DNA of 45,967 nt from Lachnospiraceae bacterium (GCA_028692975.1 JAQUWF010000015.1:1-45967), one strand, 5' to 3'. Counted from the stretch's first letter, positions 35,373-44,041 are shown. The notes: generated by a model from the sequence alone, not told the origin. A program made the numbers and translations.

Positions 35373-35633
35373 GGGACGGACGCGCAAAACCGTGCCTGTT
35401 TCACCAGACCGCTCCGGCATTTTGAAAGTCTAAAAATTTACAAGCCCCGCCCGGGACTGCACCAACCACATTCGAACCGTTTACCGATGCAAACGCTTCT
35501 CAGGTGGTTTTGAAATCGGCTTCTGTAAAGCCGATTTCAGCAGTCCCGGGCGGGGCTTGTAAATTAAGACTTTCTAAAATGCCTTCGCTGATGTCTGGTG
35601 AAACAGGCACGGTTTCGCGCTGACGCCTTAATG
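35368..35633. repeat. large imperfect inverted repeat (about 93-base arms)
   Basis: The segment 35368-35460 is nearly complementary to 35541-35633. Long matching blocks are CCGTGCCTGTTTCACCAGAC and TTTACAAGCCCCGCCCGGGA. The loop region 35461-35540 holds a second small hairpin (GAAATCGGCTT with AAGCCGATTTC). The left arm begins inside the fucU stop codon, and no T run follows, so it is not a normal terminator. It fills most of the gene-free stretch 35373-35699 between two convergent genes. A MITE-like element or a structured RNA are both possible. Confidence 0.88.
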
Positions 35634-35699
35634 CGGTGGGTGGGGGTGCCTCGCTTCGCTCGCTGGGAAGGAAAAAGATTAAAGTAAGATTGCTCTAAA

Positions 35700-36416
35700 C
35701 TATTTTGGTTTTTGTTTTTTCAAAACTATTCCACATACAATTACCGCTGCAAAAAAGATAAAGATCAGATACCATAGATTTTCAAAGCAAAATCCATTAT
35801 CCAACATCAATCGGTATCCACAGGAAGCAGGGAAAATACGCCCTATGGATTCGAGAAAATCGGGCAGCAAGTCGGTAGGGAACATAATCCCCGAAAGCAT
35901 AATTGAGGGCAAAAACACTAATTGTGCTATCATCGTCAGTTTCGCTTGATTTTTTACCGTCAACCCTAAAATACTTCCAATGCTTAACGACACAATAATG
36001 TATATAGCAAGTGCAAGAAAGAAAAACGGAAGTTGTGTCGGCAAAGTTGCTTCAAATAGAATAGGGGCAAGTAGCACGATCACAATACAGGTAATCATCA
36101 AATGAACAAATGCCGAAAAGAACATTGTAACAAGTCCTAAATAGATAGGTACTCCGTTTGCTTTATAAACCTTTTTTATGTCGCTTCCGTAAGTTTCAAT
36201 CAGCGACGGCGGTAATCCGATAAACGCCCCCATTGAAACACTCATTACAATCATAGATTGTATTAGTGTACTTCCCATTTCGGGCATAATGGAAGTAAAA
36301 ATACCACCCATAAGAAGAAAGAAAATAAGCGGAACGATATAGCAGGTAACTAAGAGGGACTTACTTCGTATATCCAATTTCCACTGTAACGCTACGCCAT
36401 ATAAAAAACCGTTCAT
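35700..36416 (-). CDS. ABC-2 type transporter permease
   Basis: A 238-residue membrane protein with about six helices, typical of the ABC2_membrane family that exports drugs, peptides or lipids. It starts within the last codons of the ATPase gene (4-bp overlap). The coding sequence is clearly richer in A and T than the sugar operons on either side, which suggests acquisition from another genome. Substrate unknown. Confidence 0.85.
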   Translation of the reverse strand: MNGFLYGVALQWKLDIRSKSLLVTCYIVPLIFFLLMGGIFTSIMPEMGSTLIQSMIVMSVSMGAFIGLPPSLIETYGSDIKKVYKANGVPIYLGLVTMFFSAFVHLMITCIVIVLLAPILFEATLPTQLPFFFLALAIYIIVSLSIGSILGLTVKNQAKLTMIAQLVFLPSIMLSGIMFPTDLLPDFLESIGRIFPASCGYRLMLDNGFCFENLWYLIFIFFAAVIVCGIVLKKQKPK

Positions 36417-37231
36417 TCTGCTTCCCTCCTTGCCATTTCGATAAAATGTTGTTCAAGTGTACCACGGTCAACTTTAATATCCAATATACGAATTTCTTTT
36501 TGCTTCAAATCATTAAGCAAGGAAATCAAAGTATCTTCAATATTATCTGTTTCAAAAGTGCTGTTTCCTTGTTGCGTTTTGATATGGATAAAATACTTTT
36601 CCCCAATCTTATCTGTCAGTTCTGTGGTTGTGCCACAAAAGGCAATATTCCCATTATTCAAAATTGCAATGCAGTCGCATAAGTTTTCCACTTCTGCCAT
36701 ATCGTGACTTGCCAAAACAATCGTTTTTCCTTGTGACTTAAGTTTGCGAATTTGTTCGTGAAGTGAAACCCTACCCTCAACATCAAGCCCCGCAGTCGGC
36801 TCATCGAGAAAAATAATATCTGGATTACCGATAAGTGCAAGAGCAAGATGTAATCGCCTTTTTTGTCCTGTGGATAGTTGGATGTACTGTTTCTTCTCAA
36901 TTTCTTTCATGCCAAGAGCGTTAAGCATAGTGAAATCAATCTTTGCCTTGTTCCATTTTGAAAATAATCTTACAGCCTCCATCGGTTTGATATGGGCAGG
37001 TAAAGAGGATGACTGCAACTGAATACCCATTTTCCCGTTTACCGTAATTGTACCGCTATCATATTTTCTCAAACCCTCAATACATTCAAGGGCTGTCGTT
37101 TTTCCTGCGCCATTTGCACCGAGCAGAGCGAAAGTTTCTCCCTTTTCAATTTCAAAATCAAATCCACTGAGAACAATGTTGCTGTTATAGCTTTTTTTTA
37201 ATCCACAAACTTGTATTGCACTATTCATCAT
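36413..37231 (-). CDS. ABC transporter ATP-binding protein (exporter type)
   Basis: A 272-residue single cassette: Walker A GANGAGKTT (residues 38-46), signature LSTGQKRR, Walker B IIFLDEP and switch His in LASHD. The C-terminal tail of some 60 residues is typical of drug/lantibiotic exporter ATPases. It overlaps both the upstream MerR gene and the downstream permease by 4 bp, so the three are translated as a unit. It probably powers export of a compound sensed by the MerR protein. Confidence 0.9.
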   Translation of the reverse strand: MMNSAIQVCGLKKSYNSNIVLSGFDFEIEKGETFALLGANGAGKTTALECIEGLRKYDSGTITVNGKMGIQLQSSSLPAHIKPMEAVRLFSKWNKAKIDFTMLNALGMKEIEKKQYIQLSTGQKRRLHLALALIGNPDIIFLDEPTAGLDVEGRVSLHEQIRKLKSQGKTIVLASHDMAEVENLCDCIAILNNGNIAFCGTTTELTDKIGEKYFIHIKTQQGNSTFETDNIEDTLISLLNDLKQKEIRILDIKVDRGTLEQHFIEMARREAE

Positions 37232-38025
37232 TCCACCCCCTCAAACGGATTTTCTCCAAGTCTTGAAAAGTAGATTTGCAAAGCCGGCTCTAAATAGTCG
37301 TTTACAATTTTTTGTCTTTCTTCCCAAGCATTTGTAGCGGTATCAATATTGCCCATCTCCATCAATTTCGGAAGCATACTCATATCGCCATTCATAAATT
37401 CCGTAATCAATCCCCAATACTCTTTTACAATTCGTTGACATTTCTCACTTTCAGGGGATACACTTGCCTTTTGCAGTTCTATAATTTCATCACTCAAACA
37501 ATTAAATCTATCCATAAAATTCAAACCGCTTTCCTTATCAAACCGATTACGGATATGATCGAGCGTATCGTCATCAAAACGCTTAATGAGATAGTAAGAG
37601 TTGTTTTTCATTTGCAGATTAACAATAATATCTGCATACTTCTTAAAATTAACTGCCTGCATTTGTAACACTTCTTCTTTTAACTGTTCTATTGCTGTCA
37701 AAGAAGCAGTTAACTGTTCTATCTTCTCCCGTATGCTATCTGCCTGTTCGGTAAGGGCGGTTGCCACATCAGTCGGTGTTTCTAAAGAAATTAAGCGGTG
37801 CTTTATATCATCCAAAGAAAAACCCAATGATTTCAAAGATATAATTTGATGAAGCATAACTAAGTCTTTATCTGTATAAAGCCTGCGTCCACCTTCGCTC
37901 TCTGCTGAAGGGGATAACAAGCCTTCTTTGTCATAATATTGCAATGTACGAACAGTAACTCCTATTTTCTTTGCAACCTCTCCAACTGTCATAAACCCAA
38001 GCGGTATTGCTCTGTGTTTCGCCAT
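37228..38025 (-). CDS. MerR-family regulator of the exporter (TipA-like layout)
   Basis: A 265-residue regulator. The N-terminal MerR helix-turn-helix (MTVGEVAKKIGVTVRTLQYYDKEGLL) is followed by a coiled-coil dimer helix at about residues 80-125, then a helical C-terminal domain of the type that binds drugs in TipA-like proteins. It has GGAGGT 8 bases before the ATG, overlaps the ATPase gene by 4 bp and has a promoter with the long spacer that MerR proteins act on. Confidence 0.9.
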   Translation of the reverse strand: MAKHRAIPLGFMTVGEVAKKIGVTVRTLQYYDKEGLLSPSAESEGGRRLYTDKDLVMLHQIISLKSLGFSLDDIKHRLISLETPTDVATALTEQADSIREKIEQLTASLTAIEQLKEEVLQMQAVNFKKYADIIVNLQMKNNSYYLIKRFDDDTLDHIRNRFDKESGLNFMDRFNCLSDEIIELQKASVSPESEKCQRIVKEYWGLITEFMNGDMSMLPKLMEMGNIDTATNAWEERQKIVNDYLEPALQIYFSRLGENPFEGVE

Positions 38026-38047
38026 AATTATCTACCTCCTATAATGT

Positions 38048-38078
38048 ATTATACATCATTACGCTGCGTCACAAGCAA
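38048..38078 (-). promoter_or_regulatory. MerR-type promoter with 19-bp spacer
   Basis: Minus strand: TTGCTT (38078-38073), 19 bp, TATAAT (38053-38048). Inside the spacer lies the dyad ACGCAGCGT (38069-38061). A 19-bp spacer with a central dyad is the hallmark of promoters untwisted by MerR activators. The gene downstream encodes one. Confidence 0.8.
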
Positions 38079-38098
38079 GACCTTTTTTCAAAAAAATT

Positions 38099-38122
38099 GC
38101 GGCAGAGATTTCTCCCTGCCGC
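38099..38122 (-). terminator. terminator of the interrupted membrane-protein gene
   Basis: GCGGCAGGG and CTCTGCCGC (minus strand) form a GC-rich stem followed by AATTTTTTT, about 34 bp after the gene's final stop. Confidence 0.8.
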
Positions 38123-38155
38123 CTTTAACATTGTGTTTTTACAATCGGAATTGTT

Positions 38156-38794
38156 TTAACCCCAATAAGGAATTACAAGTTGATATAGAAAAGCCACAAC
38201 CAATGACAATCCCATCTCTATCGCAAACTCTTTCGGTTTTCTATACAAAACAATTACTCCGATTATCCACGTTATTACTTCCAAAAAATGTGTTACATAA
38301 ATACCTTGTGTAATAAGAATTGCCTGTGAAAACAACACGCCCAAAATCACGCTGGATATAATTATTGCAATTTTACCTTGTCCCTTTGCATACCAACAAA
38401 CGAAAGCAAGAAAAAATGAAGCAATCGAAATAACAACCCATATCATCATATATGTTCTTGGTAAAAATCCTAAGATATAATTACAGTACAAGTAATATCC
38501 AGCCAACATACTAATGAAAAACAAAAATGTGTTAATCGATGCTCGCAAAGGTGTTTTGGCATATACCGAAATAATGGTCGCTCATAAAATCCAAATAGCT
38601 AAACGTCCAAAATAATTTCTTATATCCAATTGGTTTAGAATGTCTGGCAATACATTACTTGCCGAACCATCTATCCATTTCTGTAAAATACCAAGTAGAA
38701 AGCCACCTAAAGCGATTCCAATTGTTATCAACACCATAGTAAGCATTGAATGGCTTTTCTGATGTTTCCTAATCCTTTCTAAAAATACCCTCAT
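38156..38794 (-). pseudogene. membrane-protein gene interrupted by an in-frame TGA
   Basis: Codons 1-70 (from 38794) encode a basic N terminus, one helix and the start of another, ending ...YFGRLAIWIL, then TGA at 38584-38582. The same frame continues without any shift (ATIISVYAKTPLRASINTFL...) for 141 more codons with about five further helices. The second half has no ATG of its own near the break, only a TTG at 38548. A single base change (for example TGG to TGA) explains it. The whole protein would be about 212 residues. I do not know the family. The AT-rich base use matches the neighbouring exporter genes. Confidence 0.8.
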
Positions 38795-38875
38795 ATATCT
38801 CCTCTACAACTTCCAGTTTTTTCCGTCATACGTCAATAAAAAAAGCACTTAACAAAACGCTTCATGGCGTGCGCA

Positions 38876-39047
38876 GCATCGGCTGGGGTTGCAGCTTCTT
38901 TTCACAGAAAAAGCGTCAGTGAGCCTGAATATCCAGCGTTTACGGAGACTTAGGCACGAAGCCTTTGCTGAGTGTCTTAGTCGCAGTTAACGATTAGCTG
39001 AAGGGGAACGTAGCGCTGTGAAAAGAAGCTGTAACTCCAGCCGATGC
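38876..39047. repeat. second large inverted repeat (32-base arms, 108-base loop)
   Basis: Left arm 38876-38907 and right arm 39016-39047 are complementary at 30 of 32 positions (core GCTTCTTTTCACAG with CTGTGAAAAGAAGC). The loop includes a small hairpin (AGGC-ACGAA-GCCT). The element lies between the interrupted gene and the TetR-ABC operon in the stretch 38795-39068. A weak AAGC...GCTT hairpin with a T run (minus strand, 38862-38836) follows and may end the operon's transcripts. Confidence 0.82.
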
Positions 39048-39068
39048 GTCTCCACCCCACACTATCCC

Positions 39069-39869
39069 CTATATTGGCAGATTTTTCTTTTGGAATACTT
39101 GTGTTGCTACAATATAGCAAACTATCCCAACACCATACATAACTGCACAGGTAATCCATGCTTCTGCCGTATTATCGGCTAACCCTTTGGCATTGAATAG
39201 GGTTATGGGGGTGGCGTATTTTAGGAATTCAAATTTTTCTCCTACCTGTGCGATCATCTGAACCAGGAGGGTGTAGATGACGATTGCAGAACTGATTCCT
39301 ATGGCTGTTTTTGATTCATTCCATAGGCTGGAACACAGGAAGCAGATTCCTCCGAACATGATCCATAAGCCAAACAGGCCTGCATTCACTCTCAGGAAGC
39401 CGGGGATTTCCAGTTCTCCCGGGAACATGAACTGGGCGGTGATAATAATCAGGGCGATTACATACAGCAGCATGACCAGAAGACTTGTGACCTGGAAGAT
39501 TAACTGGGTCCGGATGATCTGGCTTCTTTTTTGAGGACCGGACAGGAGGTAGACCATTGATCCATTGTCTACATATCGGGCCACCAGGCGGTTGCTCAGG
39601 ATGATAATATAAACTGCTGGGAACGCAGTGAGCAAAATACCGTAGAGGTATCCGGTCACGAACTCCAAGAGCGTCTGTCCTACATCTGCCATTCCAAAGG
39701 CTGCAAAAACTTCAGGCATGCTGGCGGCCATCTGTTTAAGACTGTCTCCCAGTTCGGGATCAAACATGGAGACGATCATGGCAGCGTACATGGTCAAAAC
39801 GGCTATGAAAATAATCAGCAAAACCCCATTGGATTTCCATTCCTTTTTATATAAAGTTCCATTCATCAT
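39069..39869 (-). CDS. ABC-2 type exporter permease
   Basis: A 266-residue membrane protein with about six helices. It begins with two Met codons that overlap the end of the ATPase gene by 4 bp. The pattern (short basic N terminus, KKEWKSNG, then helices with YVDNGSMVYLLSGP between the second and third) fits permeases of bacitracin- or drug-export type. Third gene of the TetR-ATPase-permease operon. Substrate unknown. Confidence 0.85.
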   Translation of the reverse strand: MMNGTLYKKEWKSNGVLLIIFIAVLTMYAAMIVSMFDPELGDSLKQMAASMPEVFAAFGMADVGQTLLEFVTGYLYGILLTAFPAVYIIILSNRLVARYVDNGSMVYLLSGPQKRSQIIRTQLIFQVTSLLVMLLYVIALIIITAQFMFPGELEIPGFLRVNAGLFGLWIMFGGICFLCSSLWNESKTAIGISSAIVIYTLLVQMIAQVGEKFEFLKYATPITLFNAKGLADNTAEAWITCAVMYGVGIVCYIVATQVFQKKNLPI

Positions 39870-40759
39870 TTATCCTCACCCCCATAAAAATGCAGAAAAA
39901 ATTCTTCCAATGACTGGGTATGTATATCCAGATCCACTACCGTATAATTCCCGGCTTTTTTGATGGCTTCGTCCAGTTCTCTGCCCACCTTCATGACAAC
40001 CTTCTCTGGATTGTCCGCCATCTGCTGTGCTTTGGTAAATTCCCCGGCATATGCCTCCGCCATAGATGCATTAGCGAAGGTGATCTCCATCCGCTTTTTC
40101 CTTCCGGAACAGAGTTTTTCCATTGTATCCACGGCTACCAATTCACCGTCCCGGATGATAGCCGCCCGGTCACAGGTACGCTCAATCTCCTCGAAAATAT
40201 GAGAAGACATAAGAATGGTCTTACCACGCTTTTTTTCGCCTAAAATCAAATCCACGAAACAGTTCTGCATGAGCGGATCCAAACCACTGGTTGGTTCATC
40301 CAAAACCAGGATATCCGGGTCCTGCATAAAGGCGCAGACAATACCGATCTTCTGCTTCATTCCTTTGGACATTCTTTTGATCTTTCCCGATGCATTCAGA
40401 TCAAACTGATCCATCAGCTCCTTTGCCCGCCCCAAATCCCGCATCCGCTTCATATTCGCCACGAACCGTATAAACTCCATACCGCTCATGGAATCAATAA
40501 AAGCGATCTCACCCGGCAGATAGCCCAGGGTTCTCTGAATCTCATCCGCCTGGCAGAAGCAGTTCTTTCCAAGAATGCGTACACTGCCGCTATCCGGTTT
40601 GATAAAGCCAAGCAGCTGCCGGATCGTTGTGGTCTTTCCGGCTCCGTTCGGGCCCAAAAAGCCTAACACCTCTCCCTGCTCCACCTGAAAGGACAAGTCA
40701 AACACGCCCCGGTGCCAGCCGTAATCCTTGGTAATATGGTCAATCTCTATGGTTTTCAT
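39866..40759 (-). CDS. ABC exporter ATP-binding protein
   Basis: A 297-residue cassette with Walker A GPNGAGKTT, Walker B ILVLDEP and switch His in MSSHIFEE. The signature reads MSKGMKQK instead of LSGGQ, as in many BcrA-like ATPases. It overlaps the TetR gene by 20 bp and the permease gene by 4 bp. It powers an exporter controlled by the adjacent TetR protein. Confidence 0.9.
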   Translation of the reverse strand: MKTIEIDHITKDYGWHRGVFDLSFQVEQGEVLGFLGPNGAGKTTTIRQLLGFIKPDSGSVRILGKNCFCQADEIQRTLGYLPGEIAFIDSMSGMEFIRFVANMKRMRDLGRAKELMDQFDLNASGKIKRMSKGMKQKIGIVCAFMQDPDILVLDEPTSGLDPLMQNCFVDLILGEKKRGKTILMSSHIFEEIERTCDRAAIIRDGELVAVDTMEKLCSGRKKRMEITFANASMAEAYAGEFTKAQQMADNPEKVVMKVGRELDEAIKKAGNYTVVDLDIHTQSLEEFFLHFYGGEDK

Positions 40760-41378
40760 CCTGATATTCCTCCTTGTAAGTTAATTTTTTCAGCATGCGC
40801 ATCCAGGTATTAAATTCCTTCATTAAAACATCGGTCTCCACAGGCTTTCCATTCATTTTCATATCATGCATATAGCCGTCCGCCATCCACACCAGCATCT
40901 TATAAACATACATAGGATTGGCATCCTCTTTGAATTTGGACAGGTCCAGATGTGCAAAATACTCTGCATACACATTTTTTATTTGATCTGTGGTCATCTT
41001 CTTCAAATCTTCGGAGACATCCTCCTTATCGGAATAAAAGGCCTTAACAGCAAATTCCAGAATATACGGATTTTTCTCCAGTATCTTTGCCTTCTCCACG
41101 GCGGAATAGGCAAGAAGTTCATAGAAATCCGTAATCTTCTGGAATTTCTGATTCACAATCTGCTTTCGCATAATATCCGCCACATAATGAAAGAGAAACA
41201 GGTACAGTTCTTTCTTATTATAAAAATAATAAAAAAGTAACCCCTTCGACACACCTGCCTTGACAGCAATAAGATCCGTGGATGCACGCTTATATTCATT
41301 CAGTCCAAAAACCTCCATAGCGGCATTGAGGATACGCTGTTGTTTCTCCGGCGGAAGTTCATAAAATTTATCGTTCAT
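40740..41378 (-). CDS. TetR-family repressor of the ABC exporter
   Basis: A 212-residue regulator with an N-terminal TetR helix-turn-helix (AVKAGVSKGLLFYYFYNKKELYLFLF, split here by the usual turn) and a helical ligand domain. The start ATG follows GGGAGGT. A perfect palindrome of TetR type lies between promoter and gene, so it most likely represses its own operon with the exporter. Confidence 0.9.
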   Translation of the reverse strand: MNDKFYELPPEKQQRILNAAMEVFGLNEYKRASTDLIAVKAGVSKGLLFYYFYNKKELYLFLFHYVADIMRKQIVNQKFQKITDFYELLAYSAVEKAKILEKNPYILEFAVKAFYSDKEDVSEDLKKMTTDQIKNVYAEYFAHLDLSKFKEDANPMYVYKMLVWMADGYMHDMKMNGKPVETDVLMKEFNTWMRMLKKLTYKEEYQDENHRD

Positions 41379-41401
41379 CGGATACCTCCCTGACCTCTTA
41401 G

Positions 41402-41460
41402 ATTGACCGTCCTGGTCAATCCCTTTAAGTTTAGAATACCCTATTGACTATTTTTTTCAA
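41402..41460 (-). promoter_or_regulatory. promoter and TetR operator of the exporter operon
   Basis: Minus strand: TTGAAA (41460-41455), 16 bp, TATTCT (41438-41433). The operator ATTGACC-GTCCT-GGTCAAT (41402-41420) is a perfect 7-5-7 palindrome just after the expected start site and before the ribosome binding site. Confidence 0.85.
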
Positions 41461-41490
41461 CCCCTTTATTTATTTTCAGTACCTTTAAAG

Positions 41491-41547
41491 GAAACAGAAA
41501 AAACACAGCAAACATCTTTTGATGTATTCCTGTGTTTTCTCTGTTTT
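41491..41547 (-). terminator. terminator of the BmrR-like gene
   Basis: GAAAACAGAGAAAACACAG pairs with CTGTGTTTTTTCTGTTTC (minus strand), with a nested ACATC-GATGT hairpin at the tip and T-rich arms. It follows the regulator's stop by about 26 bp. Confidence 0.75.
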
Positions 41548-41573
41548 CTTTCTATGTTTCACATTGCCTTCTT

Positions 41574-42392
41574 CTACTTCTTCTTAATCGGGAAGCAAAC
41601 CTTCGTGATAAACTCTTCTGGACTCTTTACTTCCTGTGGACTGTTCATGTAACAGTCGAATGGTGCGGATACGATTTCATATTGATTGTCATCGATCCAT
41701 TCCAGAACTGCCGCATACGCTTTGCACAACGCTGAATACGGTCCGGTATACATAGTCATAGCACACAGGCCCTGCTCAATGTGTTTCACTGATTCGCAGG
41801 TCTTTGCCTTCTCGCTCTCCATCACCGGTATGCATACTTCCACATTTGCATGTTCCTCATGAAATTCTTCATCAAAATAAAACACCATAACCGGTCCGTC
41901 TGGTTTCAAACCATTCTTATAGATTTCCTCAAACACACTGCCAATCACATTGCTAATCTGCCCTATGTCAATGACTGCTTTCTTGTACATCGCATATACC
42001 GGTGCAAATACTTTTGCTTCTACTGTCAAATCCAACTTCTTATCCATCATATTTCCTCCTGACTGAATCTTCAGCATCTTCTTTTCGATGCTGTGCTTTA
42101 ACTGAATATTCTCCTGCATCTGGTTATCCAATTCCTGAATACGTTGTTTTAGAAAATGCACCAGTAGCTGTTCATCTTCACTGTTCAGAATCGCTTTAAT
42201 CTGCTCCAGACGCAGATCGTAACTTTTCAGTTCTGATATGAACAGCAGGGTATACACCTGATCTGCCGCATAATACCGGTAATGATTTTCCTGATTGACG
42301 AATGCCGGACAAATCAATCCGATTTCATCATAATACCGCAGTGTCTTAGTGGATACACTTCCTATTTTTGAGAATTCACCTATGGAATACAT
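41574..42392 (-). CDS. MerR-family regulator with GyrI-like effector domain (BmrR type)
   Basis: A 272-residue regulator. Residues 1-70 are the MerR helix-turn-helix (MYSIGEFSKIGSVSTKTLRY), about 75-110 a coiled coil, and about 118-270 a GyrI-like effector-binding domain with the typical tail (MYTGPYSALCKAYAAVLEWI). Such proteins bind hydrophobic cations or other drugs and activate efflux genes. It is transcribed alone; the exporter operon next to it has its own TetR. AAGGAGGT precedes the ATG. Confidence 0.9.
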   Translation of the reverse strand: MYSIGEFSKIGSVSTKTLRYYDEIGLICPAFVNQENHYRYYAADQVYTLLFISELKSYDLRLEQIKAILNSEDEQLLVHFLKQRIQELDNQMQENIQLKHSIEKKMLKIQSGGNMMDKKLDLTVEAKVFAPVYAMYKKAVIDIGQISNVIGSVFEEIYKNGLKPDGPVMVFYFDEEFHEEHANVEVCIPVMESEKAKTCESVKHIEQGLCAMTMYTGPYSALCKAYAAVLEWIDDNQYEIVSAPFDCYMNSPQEVKSPEEFITKVCFPIKKK

Positions 42393-42415
42393 GTGTTACC
42401 TCCTTTCATATTCAT

Positions 42416-42447
42416 ACTATACACGTTCCAGTCAGGGGGAAAGTCAA
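42416..42447 (-). promoter_or_regulatory. MerR-type promoter of the BmrR-like gene
   Basis: Minus strand: TTGACT (42447-42442) and TATAGT (42421-42416) are 20 bp apart (19 if the -35 is read one base later). The dyad ACTTTCC...GGAACGT spans the spacer. The -35 box overlaps the stop codon of the upstream TetR gene. Confidence 0.6.
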
Positions 42448-43031
42448 GTACTATTTTTATCCACGTCCAGTCCCATGATCAGATTAATTCCTTTAATGAC
42501 TTCTGCTTTCTTTTCCAAAAATGTATCTCGCTCCTCATGGAGAATCATACTACCAACCCCATGGGTCAAAAACATGGCTGCCACATCCAAATCCAGTTTT
42601 GGTGTGGCTCCATACGAAACCAGTATGTCCATGATTTCCCGCAAATATGGTTCTATGACTTCAAGGGTCTGTTCACGGATTGCACGACGTACGGTCCAGT
42701 GCAGATTCACCGAATATTTTTCCCGAAATGCGCTGGTCGCTGCTCCCATATAATTAAAAAAATCACTCAATAACTGCTTGGGATGCTGTCTCCCATGTTC
42801 CACTATCTTATCAAATTCCAACTTGTACTGTTTAAAAAACAAGTCCAGTGCCTGCTCAAACACTGCATCCTTATCCTTAAAATAATAATAAAAAAGCCCG
42901 ACTTCACTGCCCACTTCCTTCTGGATCATGCGTATAGAAGTATTCTCATACCCTTTTTCCAGAAACAGTTTCAGTGCCGCCGCTATGATTTCGTCTTTTT
43001 TCCCACCTGTCACTACTGCTTTTCTTGCCAT
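42444..43031 (-). CDS. TetR-family regulator
   Basis: About 195 residues with a TetR helix-turn-helix (TSIRMIQKEVGSEVGLFYYYF) and a ligand domain. The start is uncertain: ATG 43031 (MARKAVVTGG) has GGAGG almost touching it and AAGGA 11 bases away. A TTG at 43061 would give 10 more residues. It follows the membrane-flavodoxin gene by 10-40 bp on the same strand. It is the likely binder of the TTGAA-N5-TTCAA sites upstream of that gene (inference). Confidence 0.85.
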   Translation of the reverse strand: MARKAVVTGGKKDEIIAAALKLFLEKGYENTSIRMIQKEVGSEVGLFYYYFKDKDAVFEQALDLFFKQYKLEFDKIVEHGRQHPKQLLSDFFNYMGAATSAFREKYSVNLHWTVRRAIREQTLEVIEPYLREIMDILVSYGATPKLDLDVAAMFLTHGVGSMILHEERDTFLEKKAEVIKGINLIMGLDVDKNST

Positions 43032-43069
43032 TCCTCCACGATTCCTTCCATCATTCTCCAATCTCTATA

Positions 43070-43990
43070 TTATATCGCATATTCTTCTACTTTTCTTCCG
43101 AATTTACATACAATACTTTTTCTTTTCGCTGCCCTCACCTGCAAGAGTTCTTCCACCTCAGTAAACGCGCTATTATAGGTACTGTCTTTCCTGAAATGTA
43201 CGAGAATACACTCCAACTGCCTCACCTTCCCCTGACTCTCCCGGCAGAATTCCCGCATAGGGGGTGCCACCTTAAATACCTGGATTGCACTTACGAGAAT
43301 CACTTTGTCATATCCTGACAAATCAACTTTAATGGGATGGATCGGCATGCCCCACCCATGCATCCCAAACCGCCCAAGCCATGCAAAACCAAGAAATCCG
43401 TGGGTTCGTTCCGACGTAGTAATCTCATACAGATCGGCTCCGGTCTCATTAGCAGTCTCATAAGCGATTTTTCTCGTATACCCCAGTCTGGAATAATACA
43501 CCACCAACGTTTTCGGTTGTTTTCCAATCTCCGTGTACCCGCTGGCATCAAAATGAAAGCTGTCCTGCTTCAGAAAAATAATATACACAATTCCACAGAT
43601 AAACTGCAGCAGTCCAAAAATAAAGTAAATCGTGGACATGAAATTAGGCGGGAAAATGACGAACTGAATGATAATCCAGAGCATCAGCGTCACACCGAAG
43701 GCACATCCAAGATATGCTCCTATCCTTTTGTTTCTCATAATCAGATAAAAGGCAGTCAGATTGGATATTCCATTTACAATGAAAAGAGAAATCCCCGGAA
43801 AGATAAAATTCTGAAACAGCACATCCGAAAATGGAAGCACCTGAAAATACGGCAGCAAAGCCTGCATCCCCATAGCACTCCCATCCGGTGCCACCAGCAT
43901 CCCAACAGCCCCCGCCACTGCACCTATTCCAATAAATAAAGTCCAGAAAATCATAATTCTTTTTGCAATTTTCACTTTACGCTCGCTCAT
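43070..43990 (-). CDS. membrane protein fused to a flavodoxin domain
   Basis: A 306-residue protein. Residues 1-140 hold about four transmembrane helices. Residues about 158-300 are a flavodoxin-like domain: KTLVVYYSRLGYTRKIAYETA is the FMN-phosphate loop, followed by GADLYEI and KVILVSAIQVFKVAPPMREF. This suggests a membrane-anchored FMN electron carrier or quinone reductase. It is encoded ahead of a TetR regulator and behind a promoter with two matching inverted repeats. The partner in electron transfer is unknown. Confidence 0.82.
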   Translation of the reverse strand: MSERKVKIAKRIMIFWTLFIGIGAVAGAVGMLVAPDGSAMGMQALLPYFQVLPFSDVLFQNFIFPGISLFIVNGISNLTAFYLIMRNKRIGAYLGCAFGVTLMLWIIIQFVIFPPNFMSTIYFIFGLLQFICGIVYIIFLKQDSFHFDASGYTEIGKQPKTLVVYYSRLGYTRKIAYETANETGADLYEITTSERTHGFLGFAWLGRFGMHGWGMPIHPIKVDLSGYDKVILVSAIQVFKVAPPMREFCRESQGKVRQLECILVHFRKDSTYNSAFTEVEELLQVRAAKRKSIVCKFGRKVEEYAI

Positions 43991-44041
43991 TTTTCCATCC
44001 CCACTTCATAAATCCATCCATATGTTTCGGTTTTATCTGTT

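Noticed and set aside
35368..35633. Ordinary rho-independent terminator for fucU
   Set aside because: The stem is far too long and neither strand has a T run after it.
38843..38862. Strong terminator after the TetR-ABC operon
   Set aside because: Only four clear base pairs (AAGC with GCTT) precede the T run; possible but too weak for its own entry.
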